Assembly (NCBI GenBank): GCA_028868375.1
Contig: JAGWUP010000004.1
Span: 124,001 to 188,000, forward strand
Length of the DNA: 64,000 nt
Source: Elusimicrobiota bacterium
Lineage (GTDB): Bacteria > Elusimicrobiota > Elusimicrobia > UBA1565 > UBA9628
Direction: 5' to 3'
Positions 1-11,471 of the stretch are shown piece after piece. Each line of letters opens with the position of its first letter. Position 1 is the stretch's first letter. A program made the position numbers and the translations under genes. The notes beneath the pieces are model-generated. The model was given only the letters and a program-made list of their open reading frames with translations. It made no database searches and was not told where the DNA came from.

Positions 1-49
1 TGATCTCGAGCTGGGATGGCGCGGCCAGGCAGGCCGGGGGCAGGGTCAT
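1..49 (-). CDS. Start of a fifth gene in the Hxs-like operon (partial, runs off left edge)
   Basis: An ATG at 49-47 overlaps the TGA of the upstream radical-SAM gene (48-46) in the ATGA pattern used throughout this operon. Sixteen residues are visible, beginning MTLPPACLAAPSQLEI, and the frame stays open to the window edge. Too little is present to assign a family. Its position as the last visible gene of a peptide-maturation operon makes it a candidate substrate, protease or exporter, but that is inference. The overlap pattern is the only support for calling it a gene. Confidence 0.5.
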   Translation of the reverse strand, partial: MTLPPACLAAPSQLEI

Positions 50-948
50 GGGCGCGGAATCGGGACGAACTCGCTCCAGCCGAAGCGCTCGGGATATTCC
101 TTCCAGGGGCCCTCGCAGTCCTTAAAGCGCGCGCAAGCGCCGCAGCGAGGCCCCTTCGCCTTGTCCTCGTTTTGCCGCGCCTTGGTGAAATCGGCGACGA
201 CGGTCGTCGCGTCGAAGATCATCGTGTCCGGGATGAGCCGTTCGACCACGTGGCGCTCGTAGCCGCGCATCAGGCAGTGCGGGATCGCCTCGGTGAAGGC
301 GGGGATGCCGGCGGCGACGGCGGCGTCGATCGCGCGCTTGATCCAGGGCGCGACCCGGCTTTTGCGCGCCACCAGCCAACCGCAGTTTTGGGCCGCTCGG
401 CCGGAGAGGTGCGGGTAAGCGAACTGGACCTGGTCGGCGCCCAGCCCCGCCAGGAGGCGCGCGATCGCGGGCAGGTCGCGGCAGTTGGGTTTCGTGACGA
501 CCGTGTTCATGAGCACCTGCTGGCCCAGGCGCTTGAGGTTGCCGATGCCGGCGACGGTCTGCAGGAAGCTGCCCGGCGCGTCGGTGAGAAAGTCGTGGAC
601 GCGGGCGCTGGAGCCGTGCAGCGACAGGGCGAATTGGTTGGCCCCGGCGTCGACGAGGGCGCGGCAGTAGCGCTCGTAGCAGAAGGCGCGGCCGTTGGAT
701 TGCACCTGGATGATCGAGTAGCCGAGGCCTGCCGCCAGGCGCGCGGCGGCGGCGACGTCCTTGTGCAGCGTGGGCTCGCCGCCGGTGATCACCAAACCGG
801 TGGCTCCGGCGCGCCGGCCCGACTCCAGGGCGGCGGTCAATTGCGCCAGCGGCTTGGCGGCAAGCGCGCGGCGCTTGTCGCCCTGGACGCAGAAGTGGCA
901 GCGGTTGTTGCAGCGAAAGCCGACCTTCAAATCGACGCGGGAGGTCAT
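46..948 (-). CDS. Radical SAM protein, possible HxsC-like maturase
   Basis: A 300-residue radical SAM protein. CX3CX2C lies at C13, C17 and C20 (CNNRCHFC), where it should bind the [4Fe-4S] cluster and S-adenosylmethionine, and ITGGEPTL follows near residue 55. The C-terminus has extra cysteines (CGACARFKDCEGPWKEYPE) that may bind an auxiliary cluster. I chose the ATG at 948 because the upstream gene stops there (ATGA overlap); the longer open frame upstream is out-of-frame with the upstream gene's protein. In canonical His-Xaa-Ser systems a radical SAM HxsC accompanies HxsB and HxsD, and this is the best positional candidate for that role, but the resemblance is generic. The reaction and substrate are unknown. 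Confidence 0.8.
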   Translation of the reverse strand: MTSRVDLKVGFRCNNRCHFCVQGDKRRALAAKPLAQLTAALESGRRAGATGLVITGGEPTLHKDVAAAARLAAGLGYSIIQVQSNGRAFCYERYCRALVDAGANQFALSLHGSSARVHDFLTDAPGSFLQTVAGIGNLKRLGQQVLMNTVVTKPNCRDLPAIARLLAGLGADQVQFAYPHLSGRAAQNCGWLVARKSRVAPWIKRAIDAAVAAGIPAFTEAIPHCLMRGYERHVVERLIPDTMIFDATTVVADFTKARQNEDKAKGPRCGACARFKDCEGPWKEYPERFGWSEFVPIPRP

Positions 949-2039
949 GGGCGGTGCGGCGCGCGCAGGCTTGCGACGGCTGCCCGCCAGCCTTCGTAGA
1001 GCGCCCGATAGGCGCGGGCCGGGACGGCGGGGCTTCCCGTCTCGAGGCGATTCCAATAGAGGCAGGAAAAGGCCTCGTTGCCGCCGCCGCCGCGGAAATC
1101 GGAGACGGCTTGGGGACGCGTGATCCCGCCGGACGCCGATCCCAACCGGAAGCGCTCGTTGGCGTCGGGGTCGGCGGCCGCGAGGTAGCAGGGGAAAAGC
1201 CTTCCGTCGAGGCTGGCGGAGATCATGCGGCGGCCCGCGCCGCAGGACGGCGCCTCCTCGAAGCCGCGCGCGCGCCCGAAGCCGCTCCAGCAGTCCAGGT
1301 CGAAGCATTCGTTTATGATGAGGGTGAAGGGCGCGCCGAGAGCGGCGCGCTCGCGATGGAGCCCGGCGATGGCCAGCAGCTCGCGCTTGAGCAGGGCCTT
1401 GAGCGTTCCCGAGCGCGCCGGGCGCCGACAGTCTTCCGGGAAGGGCATGGCGGGCATCGCGACGATGAAGGCCTTTTTGCCGAAGCGGTCCGCCAGGTAC
1501 CGAACGGCGGCGCCCAGCCGCCCGGCAGTCTCGGCGGTGAAGGTCAGCCGCAGGCAGAGCGGATTGGGAGCGTCGTCGTAGAAGCGATCGCAGCAGCGCG
1601 CCGCGAGCTCCAGCGAGCGCTCGACCGCTCGCCAGCGGCGCCGCGCCGTAGCCGGACTCGCCCCGTCGATATGGTCGAAGATTCCGTGCAGGCCGTAGTG
1701 CGGGGCGATCCGCTCGCGCGCAAGCCAGCGGAGCAGGCTTTCGTCGAGGAGGGTGGCGTTGGTCGGCAGTATGAAGTCCCGCACGCCGGCGATCTCGCGG
1801 GCCAGCCGCACGATTTGCCTGAGGCGGTCGAGCTCGAGCAGCGGCTCGCCGCCGATGAGCACGACCGTCACGTGGTCGTAGCGGTTGCGTACGCGCGCCA
1901 GGAATCTCAGCGCGTCGACGGCCGTCTCGCGCGACATCACGCGGCGCGACTTGGGCGCGTAGCAATATCCGCAGGCGAGGTTGCAGCGCTCGGTGACATG
2001 GAGGCTGAAGAGCAGGGAGCGCTCGGCCGTGATCGGCAT
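945..2039 (-). CDS. Radical SAM protein with SPASM-like C-terminus
   Basis: A 364-residue radical SAM enzyme beginning MPITAERSLLFSLHVTERCN. Cluster cysteines are C19, C23 and C26 (CNLACGYC), followed by the GGEP motif (VVLIGGEPLLEL). Near the C-terminus, CGAGRRMISASLDGRLFPC resembles the cysteine pattern of SPASM-type auxiliary-cluster domains. Its ATG (2039-2037) shares one base with the TGA of the HxsB-like gene, and its own TGA overlaps the next ATG by four bases, so translation is probably coupled. Having two intact radical SAM proteins beside a cluster-less HxsB suggests that one of them supplies the catalysis. Substrate unknown. Confidence 0.8.
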   Translation of the reverse strand: MPITAERSLLFSLHVTERCNLACGYCYAPKSRRVMSRETAVDALRFLARVRNRYDHVTVVLIGGEPLLELDRLRQIVRLAREIAGVRDFILPTNATLLDESLLRWLARERIAPHYGLHGIFDHIDGASPATARRRWRAVERSLELAARCCDRFYDDAPNPLCLRLTFTAETAGRLGAAVRYLADRFGKKAFIVAMPAMPFPEDCRRPARSGTLKALLKRELLAIAGLHRERAALGAPFTLIINECFDLDCWSGFGRARGFEEAPSCGAGRRMISASLDGRLFPCYLAAADPDANERFRLGSASGGITRPQAVSDFRGGGGNEAFSCLYWNRLETGSPAVPARAYRALYEGWRAAVASLRAPHRP

Positions 2040-3214
2040 CAGGACAGCCAGGAACGGAGTATCCTGCGGCTTGCGCGCTCGCGCAGCTTGCGCATGAGGA
2101 GGTCCAGAATGCCTTGGTTGATCAGGCAGCGCGAGTTCGTCGGCATGCGGCCCATGATGTCGCCTTGCTCCGCGTAGCATTGGATCGGGCAGACGCCGCA
2201 GTAGGGCTGGTAGGCGCATTGAGAGCAGCAAGGCTGGTTGTCGAGGCAGGAGGCCACCGCCATGGCCCTGACGGCGGCATGGCCGACGGCGGATTCATAG
2301 GCGCCGCCGCCCGCGCGAGCCAGCCGAAAGGTCTCGTCGCCCGCGCGGCCGAGGCGCAGCCCCTCCTCGCAGGGATAAACGCCGCCGTCGCAATCGTAGG
2401 CCAGCCGCGCCGTCGCCGCCCCGCAAGGGGAGTTCAAGCCGCAGCGCTCGGGGGCTCGGCCGAGCAGGATCTTGGCGAGAAAGCCCCGCGCCGTCTCCTC
2501 GTAGAAGCGCCGTCGCTCGTTGAGCTCCAGGACGCGGCCGAGGGCCTCCGCGTAGAAGCGCAGGAATTCCTGCGGCGTATAGCCGATCCTCCGCCGGCTC
2601 GGGCGCGCCCGGCCTGGCGGATCGAGTGGCTTGAGGCGGATTCCGGCCGAGCCGCGCCTAAAGCAGCGCTCGACCGTCTCCCGCGCGCGGGAGAGAGCGC
2701 GCCGGGTGACGGCCGGCGCCGCCGCGCCGCCCGCGGAGCCGGGGGGCGCATCGAGAAAAAGGCGCAGCCTTTTGTCCGCGAGGCGGCTCTTGCGGCGGGC
2801 GTAGGCGGTCAAGAAGCTGACGACCGGGCGGCTTGCCTTGAGCGCGGCGCCCCGCAGCTCTACGGCGAGCTCGGGATTGGGGCTTTCGAGGATCGTGTCG
2901 ACGACGCTTCTCGCCGTCTCGATCGTCATGCGCGCCGCCCCGTCGGCCACGATCACGACGTGCCGGCCGGGACCGGACCAGGGCAGGCGCTGGCGCCGCC
3001 GCCAGGAGCTCGCCAACCGCTCGAGCCGCAGGCGCCGGCGCGCGAGGCCCGCGGGCGGGGCGCCCGCGACCAGGCGCCGGAAGGCTTGCGGCGTCAAGAA
3101 GCGGCAGCGCCCGAGCTCGTCGGTGACGAGGTAGCGGCCGTCGAGCCTGCGGAAGCGGAAGGCCGCGACGTTTGCCGCCTCCAGCCGCGGCGGCCTCGGC
3201 AACGCTTGTCTCAT
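2039..3214 (-). CDS. hxsB: HxsB-like SPASM protein lacking the radical SAM cluster motif
   Basis: A 391-residue homologue of HxsB, the His-Xaa-Ser system radical SAM maturase. The N-terminus (FRFRRLDGRYLVTDELGR, about residues 19-36) and the C-terminus (CAYQPYCGVCPIQCYAEQGD at 333-352, then GRMPTN) match the family as I remember it. Canonical HxsB is about 460-480 residues and has CX3CX2C after a 'GxHxVVVT' strand. Here the corresponding strand is GRHVVIVAD at 83-91, and it runs straight into MTIETARSVVDTILESPNPE. There is no cysteine between residues 37 and 184, and the GGEP position reads RGAALKA. The SPASM cysteines (C258, C264, C275, C282, C323, C329, C330, C333, C339, C342, C346, C363) remain. 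The reading frame is intact, so this looks like a maintained pseudo-enzyme, perhaps a substrate-binding or scaffold subunit. The ATG at 3214 overlaps the hxsD TGA. Confidence 0.75.
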   Translation of the reverse strand: MRQALPRPPRLEAANVAAFRFRRLDGRYLVTDELGRCRFLTPQAFRRLVAGAPPAGLARRRLRLERLASSWRRRQRLPWSGPGRHVVIVADGAARMTIETARSVVDTILESPNPELAVELRGAALKASRPVVSFLTAYARRKSRLADKRLRLFLDAPPGSAGGAAAPAVTRRALSRARETVERCFRRGSAGIRLKPLDPPGRARPSRRRIGYTPQEFLRFYAEALGRVLELNERRRFYEETARGFLAKILLGRAPERCGLNSPCGAATARLAYDCDGGVYPCEEGLRLGRAGDETFRLARAGGGAYESAVGHAAVRAMAVASCLDNQPCCSQCAYQPYCGVCPIQCYAEQGDIMGRMPTNSRCLINQGILDLLMRKLRERASRRILRSWLS

Positions 3215-3726
3215 CCCGGCTTGACCTGGGTCTCCTCCCAGGGGACGAAGAGACCGAGAGGGTCGCTTCCGCCTTTGGCCTCGATGCCGGCCAGGAACCG
3301 GGATATTTTCTTCTTGAGCTTGCGGCCCGGCGGCCGGGTCTGCCGGCGGCCGGGAGTCGGCGCGCGCCGGGCGCGCTCTTGCGCGATCCTGCTTGCCGGC
3401 TGGGCGCAGACCAGAGCTTTCGTGACGATGAGCTCCCGCAGCGTCCGATTGGCGCGGGAAACCTGCAGCCTGACGGCCTGGTGGAGCAGCTCGTTGCAAA
3501 AGTCGTCGGCCAGGAGGCGGTCTTGGGCGGTTTTTGGCGCGAGGGCGACGCGGGCGCGGCGCCCGGAGCGGGAGAGGCGCGCGTAGGAACGGTCCGTGAA
3601 GGCATAAGCGGCCGCCCGGACCGCCTCCAGCGGATAGAGGGAGAGATCGATGGAGATCGCGACGGCCCTGGTTTTTCGTCTCACCCGTTGCGGGCAGGAT
3701 AGTAGAAAGCTTCCGGATGCGTCCAT
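3211..3726 (-). CDS. hxsD: HxsD-like protein of a His-Xaa-Ser maturation system
   Basis: A protein of about 171 residues. The core (SIDLSLYPLEAV, AAYAFTDRSY, then LLADDFCNELLHQAVRLQV and RTLRELIVTKAL) matches HxsD, a small protein of unknown biochemical role always found with HxsB and HxsC. A basic C-terminal extension of about 60 residues (RRAPTPGRRQTRPPGRKLKKK) is not typical. The start is uncertain: ATGs at 3765, 3738 and 3726 have no good ribosome-binding site, and a later GTG is possible. This is the first gene of the operon, divergent from the universal stress gene. No HxsA-type protein with HxS repeats is present in the window. Confidence 0.65.
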   Translation of the reverse strand: MDASGSFLLSCPQRVRRKTRAVAISIDLSLYPLEAVRAAAYAFTDRSYARLSRSGRRARVALAPKTAQDRLLADDFCNELLHQAVRLQVSRANRTLRELIVTKALVCAQPASRIAQERARRAPTPGRRQTRPPGRKLKKKISRFLAGIEAKGGSDPLGLFVPWEETQVKPG

Positions 3727-3794
3727 GACGGAGGTCATAAATGCCGCGGCCGGCCGCTTGGCCATTGCGTTGCGCTAAAAACCAAGGAAGAGCG

Positions 3795-4652
3795 ATGATT
3801 TTCCCGCCGCAGACGATACTGGTGCCGTCCGATTTAAGCCCCTCGTCGCAGGACGCGGGCGAGCACGCGCGCGAGCTGGCCCGCCGCTTCGGCGCCAGAT
3901 TGGAGGTCGTCTACGCGGCCGCGCGGGCGCCTTGGCTGGCCCGCCGCCGCTTGTCGCGCGCGGAGCGCTTGCGGATGACGGTCCTCCTGCGCGAGCGCTT
4001 CGGCGAGGCCGCCCTGCTGCGGATCGTCGAGAGCGATCCCGTCGATGCGATCCTGGAGGCGGCGCGAACGCGCCGGCCGGACCTCGTCGTGATGGGAACG
4101 CATTCCCATTCCGTCTTCGATCATCTCTTGAACAGCTCCGTCTCCGAGGCCGTCTTGCGCCTTTCCCCCCGTCCGGTGCTGGTGGCGCACCGGCCGCCGC
4201 GGCCGGTGCGGGCCGTCCTGGCTCCGGTCAACCTGACCGATTACTCCGAGACCGGCCTGCTCTACGCCGCGAAGGTGGCGGCGGCGCTGGGCAAGCCGCT
4301 GCGAGCGCTGCTGGTCTGCGGCGCCGGCGATTCGGTGGACCGCCTCTCCCGGCGTCTGGCCGCCTCCCTGGAGACCCTGCCCGCCGGCGTGCTGCAAGCC
4401 GCCCATGCGTCTGTGGAGGTGAGGCAGGGCCAGCCGACGGACGAGATCATAGAGGCCGGCTTCGAGGCCGGGCTGGTCGTGCTGGTGGCGCATCGCAGGT
4501 CCCTGCTGCACGACGTGGTGCTGGGCACCACCGCCGAGCGCGTGCTGCGCCACAGCGAGGCCCCGGTCATCGCGGTGCCGGGGCCGCAGCCCGAGGCCGC
4601 CCAGGCGCGGATTGCGGCGGGCCGCGAGAGCGCCTTCCATTTTCACTTCTAG
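3795..4652 (+). CDS. Tandem-domain universal stress protein (UspA family)
   Basis: A 285-residue protein with two Usp domains, about residues 1-135 and 140-275. Each begins with a typical strand (ILVPSDLSPSS; AVLAPVNLTDYSE) and ends with a nucleotide-loop-like segment (VVMGTHSHS ... SEAVLRLSPRPVLVAH; LVAHRRS ... LGTTAERVLRHSEAPVIAVPG). Cytoplasmic stress protein; whether it binds ATP cannot be decided here. The ATG at 3795 follows AAGGAAGAG and gives the usual MxxxxxILVP start. An in-frame ATG at 3741 preceded by GGAGG is a real alternative adding 18 residues. The P-type ATPase gene starts 5 bases after the stop, so the two are probably co-transcribed. Confidence 0.88.
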   Translation: MIFPPQTILVPSDLSPSSQDAGEHARELARRFGARLEVVYAAARAPWLARRRLSRAERLRMTVLLRERFGEAALLRIVESDPVDAILEAARTRRPDLVVMGTHSHSVFDHLLNSSVSEAVLRLSPRPVLVAHRPPRPVRAVLAPVNLTDYSETGLLYAAKVAAALGKPLRALLVCGAGDSVDRLSRRLAASLETLPAGVLQAAHASVEVRQGQPTDEIIEAGFEAGLVVLVAHRRSLLHDVVLGTTAERVLRHSEAPVIAVPGPQPEAAQARIAAGRESAFHFHF

Positions 4653-4657
4653 CTAGA

Positions 4658-6460
4658 GTGCAATCCTTTCAAGCCGTTCTAGCCCTCTCCGGCATTCTCC
4701 TCCACCTGGCGCTGCGCGCCGGCGGCGCGCAGCGGACGATCGCCGACGCCCCCTTGTGGCTGGTGCTGGCGGCGGCCGGAGCGCCGGCGCTCTGGGGCAT
4801 CGCGCGCCGCCTGCTCGGCGGCGACTTCGGGGCCGATCTGCTCGCCGCGATTTCCATCGTCGCGGCGGCCGTCCTGGGGCAGCCGCTGGCGGGCGCGATT
4901 CTGGTGCTCATGCTTTCCGGCGGCGCGGCCTTGGAGCGCTACGCCTCGCGCAACGCCTCCCGCGTGCTGGAGGCCTTGGCGCGGCGCATGCCGCAGGTCG
5001 CCCATCGCCGCTTGGGCCTGGGCGTCGAGGACGTCGGCGTCGAGCGGATCGCCGTCGGGGACGTCCTGCGCGTGCTGCCGCACGAGCTCTGCCCGGTCGA
5101 CGGGGTGGTGCTGGAGGGCCGCGGCGCGATGGACGAGTCCTACCTGACGGGGGAGCCCTTCGAGCTGGCCAAGACGCCGGGCTCTTGCGTCCTCTCCGGG
5201 GCGGTCAACGGCTCCTCGGCCCTGACGATACGCGCCGTAAGGCCCGCCGCGCAGTCCCGCTACGCGCGGATCATGGCGGTCATGGAGGACGTCGAGCGCC
5301 GCCGCCCGAGGCTGCGGCGCCTGGGCGATCGGCTGGCGGCCTGGTACGTGCCGCTGTCGCTGGGGCTGGCCGCGGCGGCCTGGGTTTGGACCGGGCAGCC
5401 GCTGCGCTTCTTGTCCGTCTTGGTCGTGGCCACGCCCTGCCCGCTGTTGATCGCCATCCCCGTGGCCGTGGTCGGCACCATCTCCCTGGCCGCCAGCCGC
5501 GGCATCATCGTCAAGAGCCCGGCGGCGCTGGAGCTGATCGCCGAGTGCCGGACGCTGATCGTCGACAAGACCGGCACCCTGACCGTGGGCAAGCCGTCGC
5601 TGACGGATATCCTGCCCGTCGGCGGGACCAAGCCGGAGGAGGCGCTGAGTCTGGCGGCCAGCCTGGAGCGTTACTCGCGCCATCCGCTTGCGGCGGCTCT
5701 CATCGCCGCCGCCGACGCCGCCGGGCTTGAGCCGCTGGAGGCCGTCCGGGTCTGCGAGCGTCCCGGGGAGGGTTTGTCCGGCGAGATAGCCGGCCGCCGA
5801 TTGCTGCTGTCAGGTCGGGGGACGGCGGAAGGCCTGCCTGGGCCGGGCAGCGGCCTGGAATGCTTGTTGTCGATCGACGGGGCTCCCGCGGCCATCTTCC
5901 GCTTCCATGATGTCCCCAGGCCCGAGAGCCGCCCATTTCTCGACCATCTGCCGGGAGGGCACGGCATCGAGAAGATCATCCTCCTTTCCGGCGACCGGGA
6001 GTCGGAGGTCAAGGTTCTGGCGGGGCGCCTGGGCATCGAGGAGGCGTTCGGCGGCCAGAGCCCGGAGCAGAAGGTGGCCGTGGTCCGCCGCGAGGCGGCC
6101 CGGAGCAAGACCCTCTTCGTGGGAGACGGCGTCAACGACGCCCCGGCGCTAGCCGCAGCAACCGTGGGGGTGGCGATCGGCCCCAACAGCGACGTCACTG
6201 CCGAGGCCGCCGGAGCGGTCGTGATGAACCCGTCCTTGGGCAAGTTGGACGAGCTCATCCACATCGGACGCCGCATGCGCGCCATCGCCCTGCAGAGCGC
6301 GGTCGGCGGCATGGCTCTGAGCTTGGTCGGCATGGCCTTCGCCGCGGCCGGGGGTTTGACGCCGGTCCAGGGTGCGGTGTTTCAAGAGATCATCGATCTT
6401 CTCGCAGTCCTCAACGCCGCCCGCGCCGCCGCGGCGCCCCGCCGCTTGACGGACTACTAG
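4658..6460 (+). CDS. Heavy-metal P1B-type ATPase with a TPC motif
   Basis: A 600-residue metal-transporting P-type ATPase. It starts at a GTG; the longer open frame upstream lies out of frame inside the stress-protein gene. Order: membrane segments near 4-20, 34-50, 57-75 and 78-90, actuator loop with TGEP (164-167), transmembrane TPC motif (T259-P260-C261), phosphorylated Asp303 in DKTGT, and hinge GDGVNDAPAL. The penultimate membrane helix carries QEIID (Q576, E577, D580). TPC together with QExxD is the signature I recall for the P1B-5 group (nickel or iron transport), though the C-terminal hemerythrin domain of that group is absent. There is no N-terminal metal-binding domain. Metal identity is inferred only. 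The final TAG touches a dispersed repeat. Confidence 0.9.
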   Translation: MQSFQAVLALSGILLHLALRAGGAQRTIADAPLWLVLAAAGAPALWGIARRLLGGDFGADLLAAISIVAAAVLGQPLAGAILVLMLSGGAALERYASRNASRVLEALARRMPQVAHRRLGLGVEDVGVERIAVGDVLRVLPHELCPVDGVVLEGRGAMDESYLTGEPFELAKTPGSCVLSGAVNGSSALTIRAVRPAAQSRYARIMAVMEDVERRRPRLRRLGDRLAAWYVPLSLGLAAAAWVWTGQPLRFLSVLVVATPCPLLIAIPVAVVGTISLAASRGIIVKSPAALELIAECRTLIVDKTGTLTVGKPSLTDILPVGGTKPEEALSLAASLERYSRHPLAAALIAAADAAGLEPLEAVRVCERPGEGLSGEIAGRRLLLSGRGTAEGLPGPGSGLECLLSIDGAPAAIFRFHDVPRPESRPFLDHLPGGHGIEKIILLSGDRESEVKVLAGRLGIEEAFGGQSPEQKVAVVRREAARSKTLFVGDGVNDAPALAAATVGVAIGPNSDVTAEAAGAVVMNPSLGKLDELIHIGRRMRAIALQSAVGGMALSLVGMAFAAAGGLTPVQGAVFQEIIDLLAVLNAARAAAAPRRLTDY

Positions 6461-6537
6461 GCCGGCGTAGCCGGCCTGCGTCTGGCCGGATATGGGAAGG
6501 TGCGTCAGGCCATGACGGCGCCGGCGTAGCCGGCCTG
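6458..6537 (+). repeat. Dispersed palindromic repeat R1, copy 1
   Basis: About 80 bases starting at the ATPase stop codon. Two copies of GCCGGCGTAGCCGGC flank a centre reading GTCTGGCCGGATATGGGAAG and GTGCGTCAGGCCATGACG. The same unit appears in reverse orientation at 17990-18062, and a diverged partial copy lies at 37958-38008. The small palindromes and the 3' intergenic location resemble REP/BIME-type elements. It could also fold as a terminator-like RNA. Confidence 0.8.
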
Positions 6538-6565
6538 GCCGTTACGTTGCTTTCCATCTTTAGAA

Positions 6566-10075
<3,510 letters not shown>

Positions 10076-10078
10076 GGA

Positions 10079-10426
10079 TCAGGCGGCCAGGGCCCGCGCG
10101 ACGTCCTCGACGATCACCGGCTTGGGAAAGAAGGTCTCGATCGCCTCGGTCGGCGGCGGCGCCGGAACGGACTGGACCGCGCTGATCATCGCCACCCGAA
10201 GCTCGGGGCGCAAGGCCTTGGCGCGGCGCGTCAGCTCGAAGCCGTCCATCGGCTTCATGTGGGCGTCCGTCAGCAGCCAGTCGAAGGGGCTCGTCCGGAG
10301 CAATTCCAGCGCCTCCGCTCCCCCCGATGCCGTGCGCGCGTAAAATCCCGCTTTGCGCAGCGCCAAGCCCAACATCTCGCGGGCGGACCAGTCGTCGTCC
10401 ACGATGAGGATGCTTCTCGCGGCCAT
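10079..10426 (-). CDS. Single-domain response regulator receiver protein
   Basis: 115 residues forming one CheY-like receiver domain with no output domain. Visible are the acidic cluster (ILIVDDDWS, residues 7-15), the phospho-acceptor Asp in DWLLTDAHMKPMDG, the switch Ser in MISAV and the conserved Lys in FFPKP. It probably relays phosphate or acts by protein-protein contact. The partner kinase is not in this window. It lies downstream of a cytidylate-kinase-like gene on the same strand. Confidence 0.9.
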   Translation of the reverse strand: MAARSILIVDDDWSAREMLGLALRKAGFYARTASGGAEALELLRTSPFDWLLTDAHMKPMDGFELTRRAKALRPELRVAMISAVQSVPAPPPTEAIETFFPKPVIVEDVARALAA

Positions 10427-10459
10427 GCCAACCGGAATGCAATGAAACAGCTAAGTCGG

Positions 10460-11134
10460 CTAGCCGCGGCGCAGCAGCACGAGGCGGGCGGTCAGCTCGG
10501 CGATGGCCTCCGCAGAGAGGCGCCCTGCGTTCCAGACGGCGTCGTAAAGGAGGGGATCGTCGATCTCCTTCTTGAAATACGACTTGACCAGCTGGCGCCG
10601 GTCCGCGTCGCGCCGCGCGCATTCCCGCTCAGCCTCCTGCGCCGGCAGGCCCAGCCAGCGCTCCAGGTTGGACACGCGCTGGGGACGGGGCATCACGAGC
10701 CGGATGTGGACTCCGAGGGACAGGTCGCGCGTCACCAGGCTCCCCGCCCGCCCGACGATGACGGTCCTGCCGGAGAGCGCCGCCGCGCGCAGGGTCTGGA
10801 AGACGGCCTTGGTGACGGCGCCTTGCGAGGACTGCTTAAGCAGCAGGTAGGTGATGTAGTCCTCTATCGGCTCGCGGTAGATTTCCCGCATCAGGTTGTC
10901 CAGGGTGACCGACAGGTTCCGGTCGGCGGCGACCTCCTCGCATAGGGCGCGGTCGACGACGGTCCAGGGTCGCCCCTCGATCTCGCTCAAGCGGCGGGCC
11001 AGGGCCGAGGCGACCTCCGTGCTGCCCGCTCCGGCCTGGCGCGAGAGAGTCACGAAGGGTTGAGGGCTGAAGGTCTCCGCGTTCTTGGCCTGCGCCGCGG
11101 CTTGCAGGTAGCCGAAGAGGCCTTCTACGCCCAC
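10460..11134 (-). CDS. Cytidylate-kinase-like family protein
   Basis: 224 residues, GTG start preceded by AAGGGA. The N-terminal P-loop is a variant (VTLSRQAGAGSTEVASALARRL), followed by VVDRALCEE and a lid with RVSNLERWLGL and ECARRDADRR, as in the cytidylate-kinase-like family (Pfam PF13189 as I recall it). These proteins are annotated as nucleotide-kinase-like, but a substrate has rarely been shown, so a regulatory role is equally possible. It stands between a receiver gene and an Ig-like/CBS gene pair, a context that fits signalling better than nucleotide metabolism. Confidence 0.8.
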   Translation of the reverse strand: MGVEGLFGYLQAAAQAKNAETFSPQPFVTLSRQAGAGSTEVASALARRLSEIEGRPWTVVDRALCEEVAADRNLSVTLDNLMREIYREPIEDYITYLLLKQSSQGAVTKAVFQTLRAAALSGRTVIVGRAGSLVTRDLSLGVHIRLVMPRPQRVSNLERWLGLPAQEAERECARRDADRRQLVKSYFKKEIDDPLLYDAVWNAGRLSAEAIAELTARLVLLRRG

Positions 11135-11156
11135 GGTGTCCCTTCGTCCGCCATCC

Positions 11157-11471
11157 TTAGGATTTTACACAATGAACAAGCCCCGAGACCGCCTCTTGTC
11201 CGCTCTCGTATTCGGCGCAAGCGATCAGTTCGTGTTCGCCTGAGGCTTCCGGCGCCCAGTCGAACCACCAGAACCCCACGGCCGGCCGGCAGTCCCGCCA
11301 CTCCCCCTGGTCGACGGCGATCCGCACCGTCCGCGCCTGCTCGGCGCAGATGCGCACCGTGTAGCTCTCGTTCTCGACGCGTTCTCCCTCTTGCGGATAG
11401 TCGATCCGGGGTTTGCGCGCGGCCGCCAGCAGTTGCTTTCTCGGCTTGGTCTTGACGTGATGGTGTTTCAT
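11157..11471 (-). CDS. Small Ig-like / glycogen-binding-like beta-sandwich protein
   Basis: 104 residues. After a basic N-terminus (MKHHHVKTKPRKQLL) there is one predicted beta-sandwich: IDYPQEGERVENESYTVRI, then VDQGEWRDCRPAVGFWWFDW and GEHELIACAEY. The spacing recalls the early-set/CBM48 domains that precede glycogen-active enzymes, but no catalytic partner is attached. There is no signal peptide, so it is likely cytoplasmic. The ATG overlaps the stop of the CBS gene by four bases, implying coupled expression. Function unknown. Confidence 0.7.
   Translation of the reverse strand: MKHHHVKTKPRKQLLAAARKPRIDYPQEGERVENESYTVRICAEQARTVRIAVDQGEWRDCRPAVGFWWFDWAPEASGEHELIACAEYESGQEAVSGLVHCVKS

Noticed and set aside
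1-3800. Search for an HxsA-type His-Xaa-Ser repeat substrate gene in or beside the hxs-like operon
   Set aside because: No frame with repeated HxS triplets was found on either strand; if present it must lie beyond the left edge.
4679-5683. Minus-strand frame opposite the P-type ATPase
   Set aside because: Gln/Arg/Gly-rich shadow with no homology signal; the plus strand carries all P-type motifs.
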